Shown here in pieces: positions 38,116-47,740 of a DNA stretch of 64,000 bases. Location of the stretch: contig CAJNDS010000733.1 in NCBI GenBank assembly GCA_905221605.1, forward strand, positions 1-64,000, written 5' to 3'. Source of the stretch: Symbiodinium natans. Its lineage: Eukaryota; Sar; Dinophyceae; Suessiales; Symbiodiniaceae. Position numbers and translations under genes: made by a program. The stretch's first letter is position 1, and each line of letters starts with the position of its first letter. A model generated the notes under the pieces. The model worked only from the letters and a program-made list of their open reading frames with translations, searched no databases and was not told where the DNA came from.

Positions 38116-38144
38116 CCTAAACCCCGTGGGATGGGCATTTCGTG

Positions 38145-38258
38145 TTGCCCAGTCACCTAGGATGAAAAAGGATGCCCTTTTTCGCACACAGGAGTCTTTG
38201 AGGGAACCCAAACCCCCCAAAAAGGGAAACAACAGGGCACTACTGGGCATCCTGGGTT
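38145..38258. mobile_element. MITE-like element with GCCCAGT ends
   Basis: TTGCCCAGTCACC...AAGGATGCCC on the left, GGGCACTACTGGGCATCC on the right. Resembles elements at 41470-41590 and 53163-53365 by the CTGGGC/GCCCAG and GGGTGCCC-like blocks. Confidence 0.45.
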
Positions 38259-38345
38259 TAGGGTTTAGGGTTTAGGGTTTAGGGTTTGGGGTTTAGGGTT
38301 TAGGGTTTAGGGCTTCAAGCTGTGGGTTTGGCTCTCTAGACTTAC

Positions 38346-38396
38346 TCCACAACCCCTCCACATTGGCATGTAAACTGGCAAAAGAGCTTCAACCGA
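38346..38396 (-). CDS. Candidate exon with consensus donor
   Basis: Minus frame reads LSVEALLPVYMPMWRGCG followed by GTAAGTCT. Confidence 0.45.
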
Positions 38397-38469
38397 AAGG
38401 TTTAGGGTTTCGGCACTAGCGCTGTAGGGTCTTGGGGAGGGACTAAACCCTAAACCCTAAACCCTATAA

Positions 38470-38600
38470 ACCCTAGACCCTAGACCCTAGACCCTAGCCC
38501 TAAACCCTAGACCCTAGACCCTAGACCCTAGTCCCTAGACCCTAGACCCTAGACCCTCGACCCTAGACCCGAGACCCTAGACCCTAGACCCTAAACCCTA
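38470..38600. repeat. CCCTAGA array
   Basis: About 16 units of CCCTAGA, a one-base variant of the telomeric unit, with occasional CCCTCGA and CCCTAGT. Confidence 0.9.
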
Positions 38601-38839
38601 AACCCTAAACCCAAACCCTAACCTAAGCCGAGACGTTTCCACAAGTGACCCGCGGAATTCTTCTAAAACAGTGGTTTCGCTCGACGCCTCTGCATTTTTG
38701 AAGGGTTGTGTTTCAGGGTTTTTTCTTCGCTCGTGTTTTGGTCAACATGTTTGTGCCACTTCAGGTGCTCCGGCCGCCACTGCCCTCAGTACTTGCTGTT
38801 GAGTGAACTAATATAATGATATAATGAAATCCTACTACG

Positions 38840-38975
38840 ATGATTGCGCTCCTGTTACCAGCACATCCATTCTCCAGAGTATCCATACCCGCAGGATGAA
38901 TACGTTCGTGTTGTCAGCACATCCATTCCCCAAAGCATTCATGCCCACACCATGATTACGTTCCTGTTACTGGCA
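38840..38975. repeat. About 55-bp minisatellite, 2.4 copies
   Basis: Units share GTT-x-CAGCACATCCATTC-x-CCA-x-AG-x-AT and end ATGA(T/A)TACGTTC. A plus ORF (38844-39068, ends LREPENDRNLS) crosses it. Confidence 0.7.
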
Positions 38976-39499
38976 TCACTGAGGCAGTCCGGAGGCCCTG
39001 AGACAGAAGCTCGGACACGTCTTGAAGAACCGTTGAGAGAACCCGAAAACGACCGCAACCTAAGTTGAAGTTGGACTGCCAAAAACGAGCTTCCCGCCCG
39101 AAAAAACGCGGGAAAAAACGCGGGCCAGCTAAGGTCGCGCCAGGACCTAAACCCTAAACCCTAAACCCTAAACCCTAAACCCTAAACCCTAAACCCTAAA
39201 CCCTAAACCCCCAACGGCTGCCAAAGGGCGAGAGAAGCGCCTGGGTGGGCTCCTGCCAGGATTGGCCCGGCCGCAAGCAGCTCGCAAGTGCCTTCCCAAA
39301 GCTACAAAGTTGCCTAAGCTTGGGTTTAGGGTTTAGGGTTTGGGGTTTAGGGTTTGGGGTTTTGGGGTTAAGGTTTTTAGGGTTTAGGGTTTAGGGTTTA
39401 GGGCTTATGGTTTAGGGTGTAGGGTTTGGTAAAAGCTCTCCCCCCAAAAAAGCAGACAATCCCTAACATGCTGAAAGAGACTGTGCCTAGGGTCCGCTT

Positions 39500-39563
39500 T
39501 TTGGGGTTGGGCTTGGAGGTCTTTCGCCTCGAGGGCTTCTGTTGGAGGGGTCAAGATTGAAGC
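39500..39563 (-). CDS. Candidate exon downstream of a family B introner
   Basis: With one copy of the GCTTC duplication kept, the minus frame runs VGACF-NLDPSNRSPRGERPPS across the element. Confidence 0.4.
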
Positions 39564-39739
39564 CTAGATCTTCCAACAACCCCTTAATTAAGGAATGTGC
39601 CCTAACTTATTCGACATGATCCTTAGTAGAAGCTAGGGTATATTCCTTAACTAAGGAATATCCCCCACATTTATTAGTCATGATCCTTAGTATAAGCTAG
39701 GGTACATTCCTTATTTAAGGAGGTTTTGGGGAAGATCTC
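39564..39739 (-). mobile_element. MITE family B copy with 5-bp duplication, introner-like
   Basis: CTAGATCTTCC...GGAAGATCTC flanked by GAAGC (39559-39563, 39740-39744). It appears to be a two-part composite with a second GGAATAT...GATCCTTAG module. In minus sense the duplication gives a GC donor and the end CTAG gives the acceptor, as in GH128 intron 9. Confidence 0.75.
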
Positions 39740-39815
39740 GAAGCAAGCGCCGACTTCCATGGGATCCTTCGAGCTTGGGGACGGACGGGTGCCCCTGCTT
39801 TTGAAGTAGACCCTG
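39740..39815 (-). CDS. Candidate exon upstream of the family B introner
   Basis: Minus frame reads VYFKSRGTRPSPSSKDPMEV then GACF. Confidence 0.4.
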
Positions 39816-39935
39816 GGAAAAAAGTACATACTTCTTAGGCGTAAGTAGCTATAAAAGGAACCCAGGAAAAAAAAAGGTATATACTTTTCAGGTGTAACTA
39901 GCTATGATAGGCACCCGGAAACAAAAAAAGCAGGT
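39809..39935. repeat. About 58-bp direct repeat, 2-3 copies
   Basis: ACCCAGGAAAAAA...GTATATACTT...GGTGTAACTAGCTAT... repeats with drift. Confidence 0.65.
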
Positions 39936-39982
39936 ACTTGCAGGCCCGCTATCCGATGCAAAGAGCTTTGCGGTCTACCAGG

Positions 39983-40086
39983 GTTTCCGAAATGAGGGGG
40001 TGCCTTATTGGGGTCCTTATTACAAGGGCATCCGACTATTCGGGCTTCTATATTAGGGGGTCCCTTGTTTTCGTAAACCCCTAGGT
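39983..40086. mobile_element. MITE family D copy
   Basis: GGGTTTCCGAAATGAGGGGG opposes GGGGTCCCTTGTTTTCGTAAACCCC. Confidence 0.65.
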
Positions 40087-40202
40087 AAACCCTAAACCCC
40101 AAACCCTAAACTCCGAAACCCTTACTTGCGAAGGCAGCCCCAAACCCTAAACCCTAAACCCTAAACTCTAAACCCTACACCCTAAACCCTACACCCTAAA
40201 CC

Positions 40203-40437
40203 CCCACTGTAAAGCTTTGAGTCGGCAGAGTTCTAACTCGTCTGGCCCCAAGTTTCCACAAAGACCTACCTAAACCCGAAAACCGAAACCCAAAACCCTA
40301 GCTGGGTGAGGGTTTTGGGCTTAGGGTTTAGGGTTGAGGGTTTAGGGTTTAGGGTGCAACTCTCTTGGGCCAGCGCCTCGGTTGCGAAAGAGAGGTCCGC
40401 CAAAGCCCAGCGACCTCCTGCCCAGCTGGCTGCTGCA
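40203..40437 (-). CDS. Two candidate exons
   Basis: 40203-40268 reads GLCGNLGPDELELCRLKALQ on minus; 40352-40437 reads ASWAGGRWALADLSFATEAL on minus. A TTTAGGG array separates them. Confidence 0.4.
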
Positions 40438-40707
40438 AGGGTTTAGGGTTTAGGGTCTAGGGTTTAGGGTTTAGGGTTAGGGGCTGGGGTTGAAGGTTTA
40501 GGGTTTTGGGCTTAGGGTGTGTAGGGTGTAGGGCGTAGGGTAGAGCAGTGGTCAGCTTAGTGCAGTAGCTTAAAGACAAGCCCACCCCCAGGCCGCCCAA
40601 AACACCGCTGAGCCCTAAGCCCCAAGCGCTAAGCCCTAAACCTAAACCCTAAACCCTAAACCCTAAACCCTAAACCCTAAACCCTAAACCCTAAACCCTA
40701 AACCCCG

Positions 40708-40795
40708 AAGGAGGCCGAAGTGGAGCCAGCCGAGCTAAATCCAGCCAAACCAAATTCCGCACATCGGTTTTTCACGGGTTCCCCGACTATCCCCG
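40708..40795 (+). other. Exon-like island
   Basis: Plus frame reads EAEVEPAELNPAKPNSAHRF; minus closed by stops. A C-rich MITE-like stretch follows (40835-40925). Confidence 0.35.
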
Positions 40796-41117
40796 TCTAA
40801 GGGTTTTGGGTGTAGGGTGTAGGGTGTAGGGCTAGCCCCCTTAAATACCCTTGATGATGCTTAATGATCCCTAAAAAGCCAAAATTCTGGGGGGAACCCC
40901 CATGAGTTCTGAAGTTTAGGCCCTGGAGTTTTGCCGCAGGTTCCCCAAGGGCCTACATGGGGTTTTGGGTTTAGTGCTTAAGGTTCGGGGTTGCGGGTTT
41001 AGGGTTTCGGGTTTAGGGTTTAGGGCGGTTTACGATAGTAAGGGGTACCCCCTTATTCTCGTTATTCTCGTATTCCCCAAGTATCAACAGGGTGCTTGCG
41101 AAATGATGGCTTGGCGG

Positions 41118-41155
41118 GGGGGGGGGGGGGGGGGGGGTTGGGGGGGGGGGGGAGG
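41118..41155. repeat. Poly-G tract
   Basis: About 38 bp of G interrupted only by TT, quadruplex-prone. Confidence 0.95.
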
Positions 41156-41348
41156 ACCTCTAAGAACTGAACAAAACTGAGCTGAGGCCTTCATAAACGC
41201 TTCGCCGAAGCCACTTCAGCTGCTAATCCTCAACCCCTAACACCCCGAACACCCCTAACACCCCTGAACCCCTAACCCTAGACCCTAAACCCTAAAAAAC
41301 CCTAAGCCCTAAGTCCTAAACCCTAACGCCCTTTAAACCCTAACACCC

Positions 41349-41418
41349 ATCCTGGCAGGAAGGCATCGCCAAGACGGCTGCGCTGCTGCATCAGGGTGTG
41401 GAAGCACCTCGGTGTGGG
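41349..41418. other. Exon-like island, strand ambiguous
   Basis: Plus reads SWQEGIAKTAALLHQGVEAP; minus reads RCFHTLMQQRSRLGDAFLPG. Confidence 0.3.
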
Positions 41419-41469
41419 GGGGGGCCACATAAAGGGTGCCCACAGCAGACGGCCCAAGAGGGCATACAG

Positions 41470-41590
41470 GCTGGGTAGCCCAGCAACCATATTATGATAA
41501 GGGCACCCTTTTTTGGGTTGGTTTTTCTTGTAAGGGAAACCATAAACAAAAAAAGGGTGCAGGGTACCACTGGGCTACCAAGCAGGGTAC
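41470..41590. mobile_element. MITE-like element with CTGGGTAGCCCAG end
   Basis: CTGGGTAGCCCAG and AAGGGCACCCTTTTTT on the left; AAAAAAAGGGTGC and CTGGGCTACC on the right. Similar to 53163-53365. Confidence 0.6.
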
Positions 41591-41599
41591 CAGGCTGGG

Positions 41600-41900
41600 T
41601 TGTTTGAGGACTCAGAGGGCTCCATGGGCTTCCTTCATTGGGGATGCCTTCAATCCACGGGCAGGGGCAAAGTCAGGAGCATGCTTCTTGATTCCAGGAG
41701 GGTTCAAGTTGGCCTTGGCAGAGCCGCTGCTCTTGTATAGGTGCCCTCAGTCTTCAACTTCAGCAAAGCTGGCTTCTGACTTTGACTCTTCACATCCGTG
41801 CAGGTGTATGAACGATCGCATCTGTCGGGCAGCTTCCCCTTCAATTGCGGAAGGAATTTCCAGCTGCGACTCATAGAAGCACGCTTGCCACGGTGTCGCG
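41600..41900. CDS. Coding-like region, strand unresolved
   Basis: Plus frame open to TAG at 41874-41876 (contains GACFLIPGGFKLALAEPLLL). Minus frame reads SQLEIPSAIEGEAARQMRSF, then after an in-frame TGA KSSGSAKANLNPPGIKKHAP to a second TGA. The minus reading is protein-like but interrupted; the plus is uninterrupted. Confidence 0.4.
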
Positions 41901-42331
41901 TCCAAGGGGTGGGTGGGGAGGGTGGGGGATGGAGGGGCGTCGGGGCTTGGGAGCGATGTAGGTTTAGGGTTTAGGTTTAGGGTTTTAGGGTTTAGGGGTC
42001 TAAGGTTTGGGGTGTAGGGCATTTAGGGTTTCGGATTGATAGGCTTTGGAAGTGATAGGCTTTTGGGAGTGGTAGGCGTTGAGCCTATGGGGTAAGGCTT
42101 AGGGCATCAAGCTTGAGGGCTTAGGGATTGAGGGGTATGTTGCCTTAGGGTTTAGGGTTTAGGGTTTAGGGTTTAGGGTTTAGGGTTTAGGGTTTAGGGT
42201 TTAGGGTTTATGGTCGGCTGCATCCACATGGGGGTCTTGGGGGCTGGAGGACCGTTTGGAGCTGAGGGCTTTGAGGGTGTGGGTTTTTGAGGGTTCTCAG
42301 GGTTTGCGGTTTTCAGGGTTTCGGGTTTTAC

Positions 42332-42720
42332 TTTAGCGGCGGAAGGGCTTTGACTGACTGGCCCCTAGCTGCTCTCAACTGTACATCTCCAGGAGGTATG
42401 TGAACGCCTGAAGCCTAAACCCTCAACCCTAAACCCTAAACCCTAACAGGGCCGTTTCGAGACGACTGACGACTACTGCACGGAAGATTGCAGATTCCAT
42501 CCCTTCTCCCGCCTCAAGATAGGGTTTAGGGTTCAGGGTTCAGGGTTCAGGGTTGAGCGTTTAGGGTTGAGGGTTTAGGTTTAGGGTTTACTTCAACGTC
42601 GTCAAGCCGATTGTACTCCAAAGCGCTACCTTGCAGCGTATGGGGGGTAGTTCTGAATCAGATCCACTTAGGGGTACCCGCTGATAATAGGATCCCTTCT
42701 GCAACGGTCCCTAAACCCTA
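42332..42720. other. Three exon-like islands
   Basis: 42332-42413 reads VHIPPGDVQLRAARGQSVKA on minus; 42449-42520 reads ETTDDYCTEDCRFHPFSRLK on plus and EAGEGMESAIFRAVVVSRLE on minus; 42592-42665 reads FNVVKPIVLQSATLQRMGGS on plus. Telomeric arrays separate them. Confidence 0.3.
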
Positions 42721-42891
42721 AATCCGCATGTCGCTAAAGGTAGTTACATGGTCCCTTCACATGGGCCCTTAAAAGGGGACCCCTTACACACCCCCTATAT
42801 ACCCTCTACAACCCAAGGGCCCACACTTCCGAACCCTTTAAAGGAGGTAGGGGCCCATATTAAGGGCTCATCTAACTAACCGAAAAATACC

Positions 42892-42909
42892 CCCCCCCCC
42901 CCCCCCCTC
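42892..42909. repeat. Poly-C tract
   Basis: Seventeen C, typical of a dozen comparable C- or G-runs in the window. The preceding 42740-42890 resembles the MITE-like element at 50821-50965 (GTTACATGGTCCC). Confidence 0.9.
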
Positions 42910-43242
42910 CCGCCCATTATTGTTGTATTGGAGAACATCGGGGTTTTTGATGTTAGGGGGCAGTGGGGGTGGGGGTTTCATATTAGGGGCAGGGGATTAC
43001 CCTTGGAGTATCTCTACCCCGAGTCCCAGATCCAAAGCAGCCCGGGGCACACAAGGTTGGCCATTAGCACATTGCGGTCCGGGTCCTGCCGCGGTGGGAA
43101 AGGGCATAGGGTTTAGGGTTTGGGGTTTGGGGTTTAGGGTTTGGAGTTTGGGGTTGAAGATTTCTTGGTTTAGGGTCGACGCGCATGAAAGCAGTGCATT
43201 CTGCTGTCCTCAAGATGCAGTAGATCCCGCAATCCAAAGTCA

Positions 43243-43300
43243 TCATCATCATCATCATCATCATCCTCATCCTCATCATCATCATCCTCATCCTCAACTA
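43243..43300. repeat. CATCAT/CCTCAT microsatellite
   Basis: Trinucleotide/hexanucleotide repeat; encodes His-rich or Asp/Met-rich runs in some frames without evidence of use. Confidence 0.95.
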
Positions 43301-43432
43301 TCATCATCGGTCTCACGTTTTTTGAATAGTCTCACTTCTTTTTTGAATAGTCCTTGCCCTTTTAACATGTTATCTGTTGCGCACATATGTCTTGCATCAC
43401 TGCATCACCTGTTCACGTTTCAGAAGAGGGGG

Positions 43433-43845
43433 GGGGGTTGCGCGCTTCCACCGGCCGGGATAGATGAGGCCTCTAAGCTCGCATCAAAGTATGGCAGGCT
43501 ATATAGGGATTGGCTCTTTTGAACTTGGAACCCTAGCAAAAAAAGTAACTTATGCTGCTTCTTAGGAATTATAGTACCCAAAAACTAGAAAATATTCCCA
43601 AGCATCCCTAAGTTAGGGTAGGGTGCAGGGTTGCTTGTTAAAAGGCGTTCAGTTCTTGCGGAGGTGTTGGAACCTCAACTCCTGATCAAAAGTTCTTCGA
43701 GACGTAGCGAACTCCGGGACAATCTAAGGTGCTGCTTGCTGTAGTATGTTTTGGGTTTGGGGTTAGCGGACGCTCCATCAACCTTCGTACAACTTGTTAG
43801 CAGTGGCTGTAACCTACCAATGCGGGGAAAACGGTGTAGGTAGGG
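43433..43845 (+). CDS. Three candidate exons
   Basis: 43433-43522 reads GIDEASKLASKYGRLYRDWL then a stop; 43652-43745 reads VLAEVLEPQLLIKSSSRRSE then LRDNLRCCLL; 43767-43845 reads APSTFVQLVSSGCNLPMRGK. All plus. Unidentified. Confidence 0.4.
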
Positions 43846-43949
43846 TCGTTTTTGTGCTGAGTTCGCATATATAAGCTAAACCCTCAACCGTAAAATCTAC
43901 AAACCCCATATGCCAACAAACCTAAACCAGAACCCTAAGCCTAACCCCC

Positions 43950-44230
43950 AAAACAGCAAATTTTGGGGCCCAACTCACAAACCTAAACCCTAAACCTAGC
44001 CCCCAAAACAGCAAACTTTGGAGAATAACCCTAAACCCTAAGCCCTAAACCCTAAACCCAAAACAGCAAACTTTGGTGCCCAACTCAGCGTCCTCGGCTA
44101 CCATTGGCTCGTGCAGGTCTGCAGCAGTAGCCAGAAGATTGGCTCGCAGACCGCGCGGTGCGGACCTGCGGTTCAGGGTTTAGGGTTTAGGGCTTAGGGT
44201 TTAGGGTTATTCTCCAAAGTTTGCTGGGTT
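43950..44230. repeat. CAAAACAGCAAACTTTGG repeat, three direct and one inverted copy
   Basis: Copies near 43953, 44002 and 44051, about 49 bp apart, embedded in CCCTAAA units; the reverse complement CCAAAGTTTGCTG lies at 44213-44226 next to the opposite telomeric orientation. Confidence 0.85.
44087..44177 (+). CDS. Candidate exon
   Basis: Plus frame reads SVLGYHWLVQVCSSSQKIGS then QTARCGPAVQ. Confidence 0.4.
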
Positions 44231-44375
44231 TAGGGTTTAGGGTTTAGGGTTTAGGGTTTAGGGTTTAGGGTTTAGGGTTTAGGGTTTAGGGTTTAGGGTT
44301 TAGGGTTTAGGGTTTCAAATTTAATAGAACCCCTCAAGCTTACGCCGAAGCGATGGTATAGACGGTTTCGTTACC

Positions 44376-44891
44376 AAGCTCGAGACAAACATCGGGGAGC
44401 TTCCTCCAAAGACATCGCCCGTTCACACAGCCGCATGTTCCGAAGTCCCTGCTCCGAAACATCCCTGAGGTTCTGAGGTGGCCTCATGTTAACTGAGCTT
44501 GGGACCCTCGCAAAAGTTAAAACCCTAAACCCTAAACCCGAAACCCGAAACCCTAAACCCTAAACCCTAAACCCTAAACCCTAAACCTTCCCAAGTACCC
44601 GAAGTAACCGCAGAAAGGAAGCTTTTTAGGGTCCAGGGGCACTTGCAGGCCAAGGTGCACGCAGATGCGCGCGCCGTCCGGGCCCAGGAGGTGTCCTGGG
44701 CTTCGAGTCAGGGGTTGGAGTTTAGGGTTTAGGGTTCAGGGTTCAGGGTTTCGGGTTTCGGGTTTCGGATTTAGGGTTTCGGGTGTAGGATTTAAGGCTT
44801 AGGGTTTAGAGACGCAAGCCGAAGGCCTTCGACAAAGACTGGTAAAACTTGCAAGGATACTATGGGCTGAAGAGTGTGATCAAACTTGACA
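44376..44891 (+). CDS. Three candidate exons
   Basis: 44376-44475 reads GFVTKLETNIGELPPKTSPV; 44629-44713 reads VQGHLQAKVHADARAVRAQE; 44811-44891 reads ETQAEGLRQRLVKLARILWA. The last is also open on minus (contains RLMGAELTADFCRVV). Confidence 0.4.
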
Positions 44892-45027
44892 ACTCGGCAG
44901 AAATCTGCCGTCAACTCGGCACCCATCAACCTATAACTCTGGTTGAAACTAGGTGTAAGGGATGCTAACCAAAAAGGCTCAGGTAACAAGCTAAGAATGG
45001 GTCATTCGTTCCCCGGAATCTCCCAAA

Positions 45028-45292
45028 AAACAGTACACGCGTACGAAGCCCGGTCATGCGAAGACCACACGGTTGGCGGGAAACTGCGCAAAAGCCTCAA
45101 CTCTTAACCTTGGCATAAGTCCGGACCATGAGCCCTAAACCAAAACCGCAGCAAGCACTTGGTTTAATTTCAGCGTCTGAGGCCAGGCAGGCTCATGTTC
45201 CGTCCAGGGCGGTGATGGACCTGTTAACGCGCACTCCAATTTGGGCTCGAGGCCTAAGCCCGAAAGCCTACGGCCCTCAACCCCACACCTGA
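45028..45292 (+). CDS. Two candidate exons, one with pyrimidine-tract acceptor
   Basis: 45028-45130 reads KQYTRTKPGHAKTTRLAGNC; 45172-45292 follows TTGGTTTAATTTCAG and reads SEARQAHVPSRAVMDLLTRT then PIWARGLSPKAYGPQPHT, ending TGA. Confidence 0.45.
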
Positions 45293-45471
45293 AACCCAGC
45301 AGCCGGGACAAGGTCCTTCATTACACCCCCTAAACCCTAAACCCTAAACCCCAACATCCCTAAACCCTAAACCCTAAACCCTAAACCCTAAACCCTAAAC
45401 CCTAAACCCTAAACCCTAAACCCTAAACCCTAAACCCTAAACCCTAGCATCCCTATTCCCTAAACCCCTTA

Positions 45472-45503
45472 ACATTCCTTAACTAAGGGGCTTTGGAAGA
45501 TCT
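45472..45503. mobile_element. Right half of a MITE family B element fused to telomeric array
   Basis: CTTAACATTCCTTAACTAAGG then GGCTTTGGAAGATCT; the left half is replaced by a CCCTAAA array starting at 45357. Confidence 0.7.
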
Positions 45504-45509
45504 GGGGGA

Positions 45510-45590
45510 ATTGTGCCTGCACTGCTAGGAGCATCGATGGCCCAAGGATCTCGCCGTCGGCCTGGATGCTGGCCTGCAGGTTTTTTGGGG
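45510..45590 (-). CDS. Candidate exon
   Basis: Minus frame reads NLQASIQADGEILGPSMLLA then VQAQFP, with almost all codons ending in G or C. Plus is also open. Confidence 0.4.
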
Positions 45591-45607
45591 TTCTTGGGGT
45601 CCTTGTG

Positions 45608-45735
45608 TAGGGTTTAGGGTTTAGGGCTTAGGGTTTAGGGTTTAGGGTTTAGGGTTTAGGGTTTAGGGTTTAGGGTTTAGGGTTTAGGGTTTAGGGTTTA
45701 GGGTTTAGGGTTTAGGGTTTAGGCTTTAGGCTTTA
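45608..45735. repeat. TTTAGGG array, about 17 units
   Basis: One of the longest arrays in the window, near perfect. Confidence 0.95.
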
Positions 45736-45739
45736 GGGT

Positions 45740-46440
45740 TCCCAAACCTCACTGCTAGCCTTCTGCTAGCCTTAGCATTGTAGGTTTCGGAGGCCGTAGG
45801 CGGGTCTGCAAGGTGAAGTGGCATCAGGCTCAGAGCTTTGTAGAGCTGAACCAGCAGACCAGGAATGACCAACCCTTCCCCCAACCAAAACTTTCGGTTC
45901 TCCCGGAGCTGTGGGACCTGCCCAAACTGCCAGCAGGAGCCGAAGTGTGATGCCACGAGATTTCCACGCTCTCTAGGCCCTCCCAAACTGGGCCCCCGCC
46001 CCTTGAGACCCCCCCAAGGGACCCTTGCTGGGACCCGACACCAGATTTGCCTGCAACCCTTCCTGGCGTTTGTTCTGGAACCCTCTCCTGGGACCGTTGC
46101 GCACGCTGCACCCCGCATTAAGGTCAGCACGGCTGCCGAGGCGGCGCGCGCGCGCGAGCGTTTACAAATAAGCACAGCGCAACCCCTAGCTTCAAACACC
46201 GAAACCTTAAATTCCGAATCCAACGCCCAGAACAACTGTCTCTTGGCTCCACAAACCTCACCCAAAACCCTCCTCCCCTGATGCGTACGCAAACGAAGCT
46301 GCAAGCGACGCCACAAACTCAGGCAAACACCCTGCAACCCTGCAACCTTGCAGCCCCAAGCGCCAAACCGGAACATCCCCAAGCCCCAGGGCACCTGTAC
46401 CAGGCTCAAGAACCCGTGCAGCGTTCGATGGAGCTGAGGG
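45740..46440. CDS. Telomere-free coding-like block, strand unresolved
   Basis: Minus is open for 227 codons (45726-46409; contains WQFGQVPQLRENRKFWLGEG). Plus is open for 138 codons (45865-46281; contains RSCGTCPNCQQEPKCDATRF). Neither is recognised; Cys pairs in the plus frame hint at metal binding but may be coincidence. Confidence 0.35.
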
Positions 46441-46517
46441 TCCTGGCTGTGGCAAGGCTTGGGGCTTGGGGGTTCAGGGTTTCGGGTTCCAGGGCTTAAG
46501 GTTTTGGGGGGTTTTGG

Positions 46518-46712
46518 GCAGACATTGCTCTCGCCGCCGTGGAAGCGTTGTCGAGTTTGGCACTTTTCGATGGGGTGGGTGGGGGGGCAGGGTTGGTTTC
46601 GTCCCTTGTTGTGCTTGCAATCGGAAACGCCGGTATTTACAGCGTTTTTGCTGTCGGCTCACTTGTGCTCAATATGTTGGCAAAAATCGTCGTCGGCTGC
46701 TTGTGTGTTTGA
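46518..46712 (+). CDS. Candidate exon encoding membrane helices
   Basis: 64-codon plus frame: ADIALAAVEALSSLALF, a Gly hinge, then GLVSSLVVLAIGNAG and VFAVGSLVLNMLAKIVVG. Two clear hydrophobic segments of about 20 residues. Ends at TGA. A G-run follows at 46749-46763. Confidence 0.5.
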   Translation, partial: ADIALAAVEALSSLALFDGVGGGAGLVSSLVVLAIGNAGIYSVFAVGSLVLNMLAKIVVGCLCV

Positions 46713-46845
46713 TGGGAAACTTTTTTTGATGCGCTTTAGTTTCCTTCGGGGGGGGGGGGGGGGCTTCCAGAATCCTCGAAAAATCACGGCATGTTCGGCA
46801 CATTAAGGGTTTAAACTACTCAGGCCCTGAGCCAGAAACCCTAAA

Positions 46846-46972
46846 CCCTAAACCCTCTAAACCCTCTAAACCCTCTAAACCCTCTAAACCCTCTAAACCC
46901 TCTAAACCCTCTAAACCCTCTAAACCCTCTAAACCCTCTAAACCCTCTAAACCCTCTAAACCCTCTAAACCC
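46846..46972. repeat. CCCTCTAAA 9-bp array
   Basis: Thirteen homogeneous units of CCCTCTAAA between ordinary CCCTAAA units. Confidence 0.95.
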
Positions 46973-46984
46973 TAAACCCTAAAC

Positions 46985-47080
46985 CCTTCCCCTTGGAGGT
47001 GTCCGTCCTTGGGCACGAGCCGCTGCAGTGGGGCCTCGGCTGCATCCAGCAGAAGTAGCCAGCCTGAGGCTTCAGGTTTG
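46985..47080 (-). CDS. Candidate exon
   Basis: Minus frame reads EASGWLLLLDAAEAPLQRLV then PKDGHLQGE; G/C-ending codons dominate. Plus also open. Confidence 0.4.
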
Positions 47081-47153
47081 CCACCCTCTCAACATCCTCC
47101 CTAACATGCTATACCGAAATTCCAGAAGTCGCTACTAAGAACGGGCATTACCC

Positions 47154-47230
47154 AGATCTTCCGAAAAAAACCCTTAATTAAGGAATATACCCTACTTCAT
47201 AACAATAATCCTTAGTATAATTTAGGGTAT
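47154..47230. mobile_element. MITE family B copy, right end lost
   Basis: AGATCTTCCG, CTTAATTAAGGAATATACCC, ATCCTTAGTATAATTTAGGG, then the element breaks off at GTATGGG. Confidence 0.75.
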
Positions 47231-47252
47231 GGGTAAACACTGAACCCAAGCA

Positions 47253-47740
47253 CTACTGCATAGAGAAAGGCAGGACCCATAGTCCCCACAGGCATGTCGA
47301 AAGCGCTGACAGGGTCCCCTGTTCCTCAACATGTTCAACCCTGAGCCCTGGCGCCCTGCGGAACTCTAAGCCCTCCACCCCGCGGAAAACAGCAACAATC
47401 CTACGCAACAACAGCCGTTGAATTTTACATCTGAACCCCAAACTTCATGGAATCCAAGATCTAAAAAGCGCCCCTTAAGCATACAACGTCCAAAAGCAGC
47501 CCTGGGTCTGATGTTGGCCAGTGGAGGGGTGGTTCCATGCTAGGAGCTGCTGCTATTTTCTGAAAGGGGGGGGGAGGGGGCGAACCCTTTGAGGCAGCAG
47601 GGAGCTTTGCTGCCGCTCGGCACTCCATTGTGATGCAAACCATGCTGGCCTGGTTCTGGCCAACTGGGTTCCCTGTAGCGGAACTGTTTGGTTCTCACAA
47701 GGATCCCAGCCGCCTACGAAATGAAGCACCTGAAAAGGGA
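47253..47740. other. Coding-like islands
   Basis: 47270-47370 reads VEHVEEQGTLSALSTCLWGL on minus. 47575-47740 reads HSIVMQTMLAWFWPTGFPVA on plus and CENQTVPLQGTQLARTRPAW on minus. Strand unresolved. A short TA repeat lies at 47745-47766. Confidence 0.3.

Noticed and set aside
41747-42022. Minus ORF as an intact gene
   Set aside because: Its frame continues only through two in-frame TGA codons, while the plus strand is open throughout; strand left unresolved.
43064-43297. Met-rich or His-rich ORF
   Set aside because: Generated by the CATCAT microsatellite.
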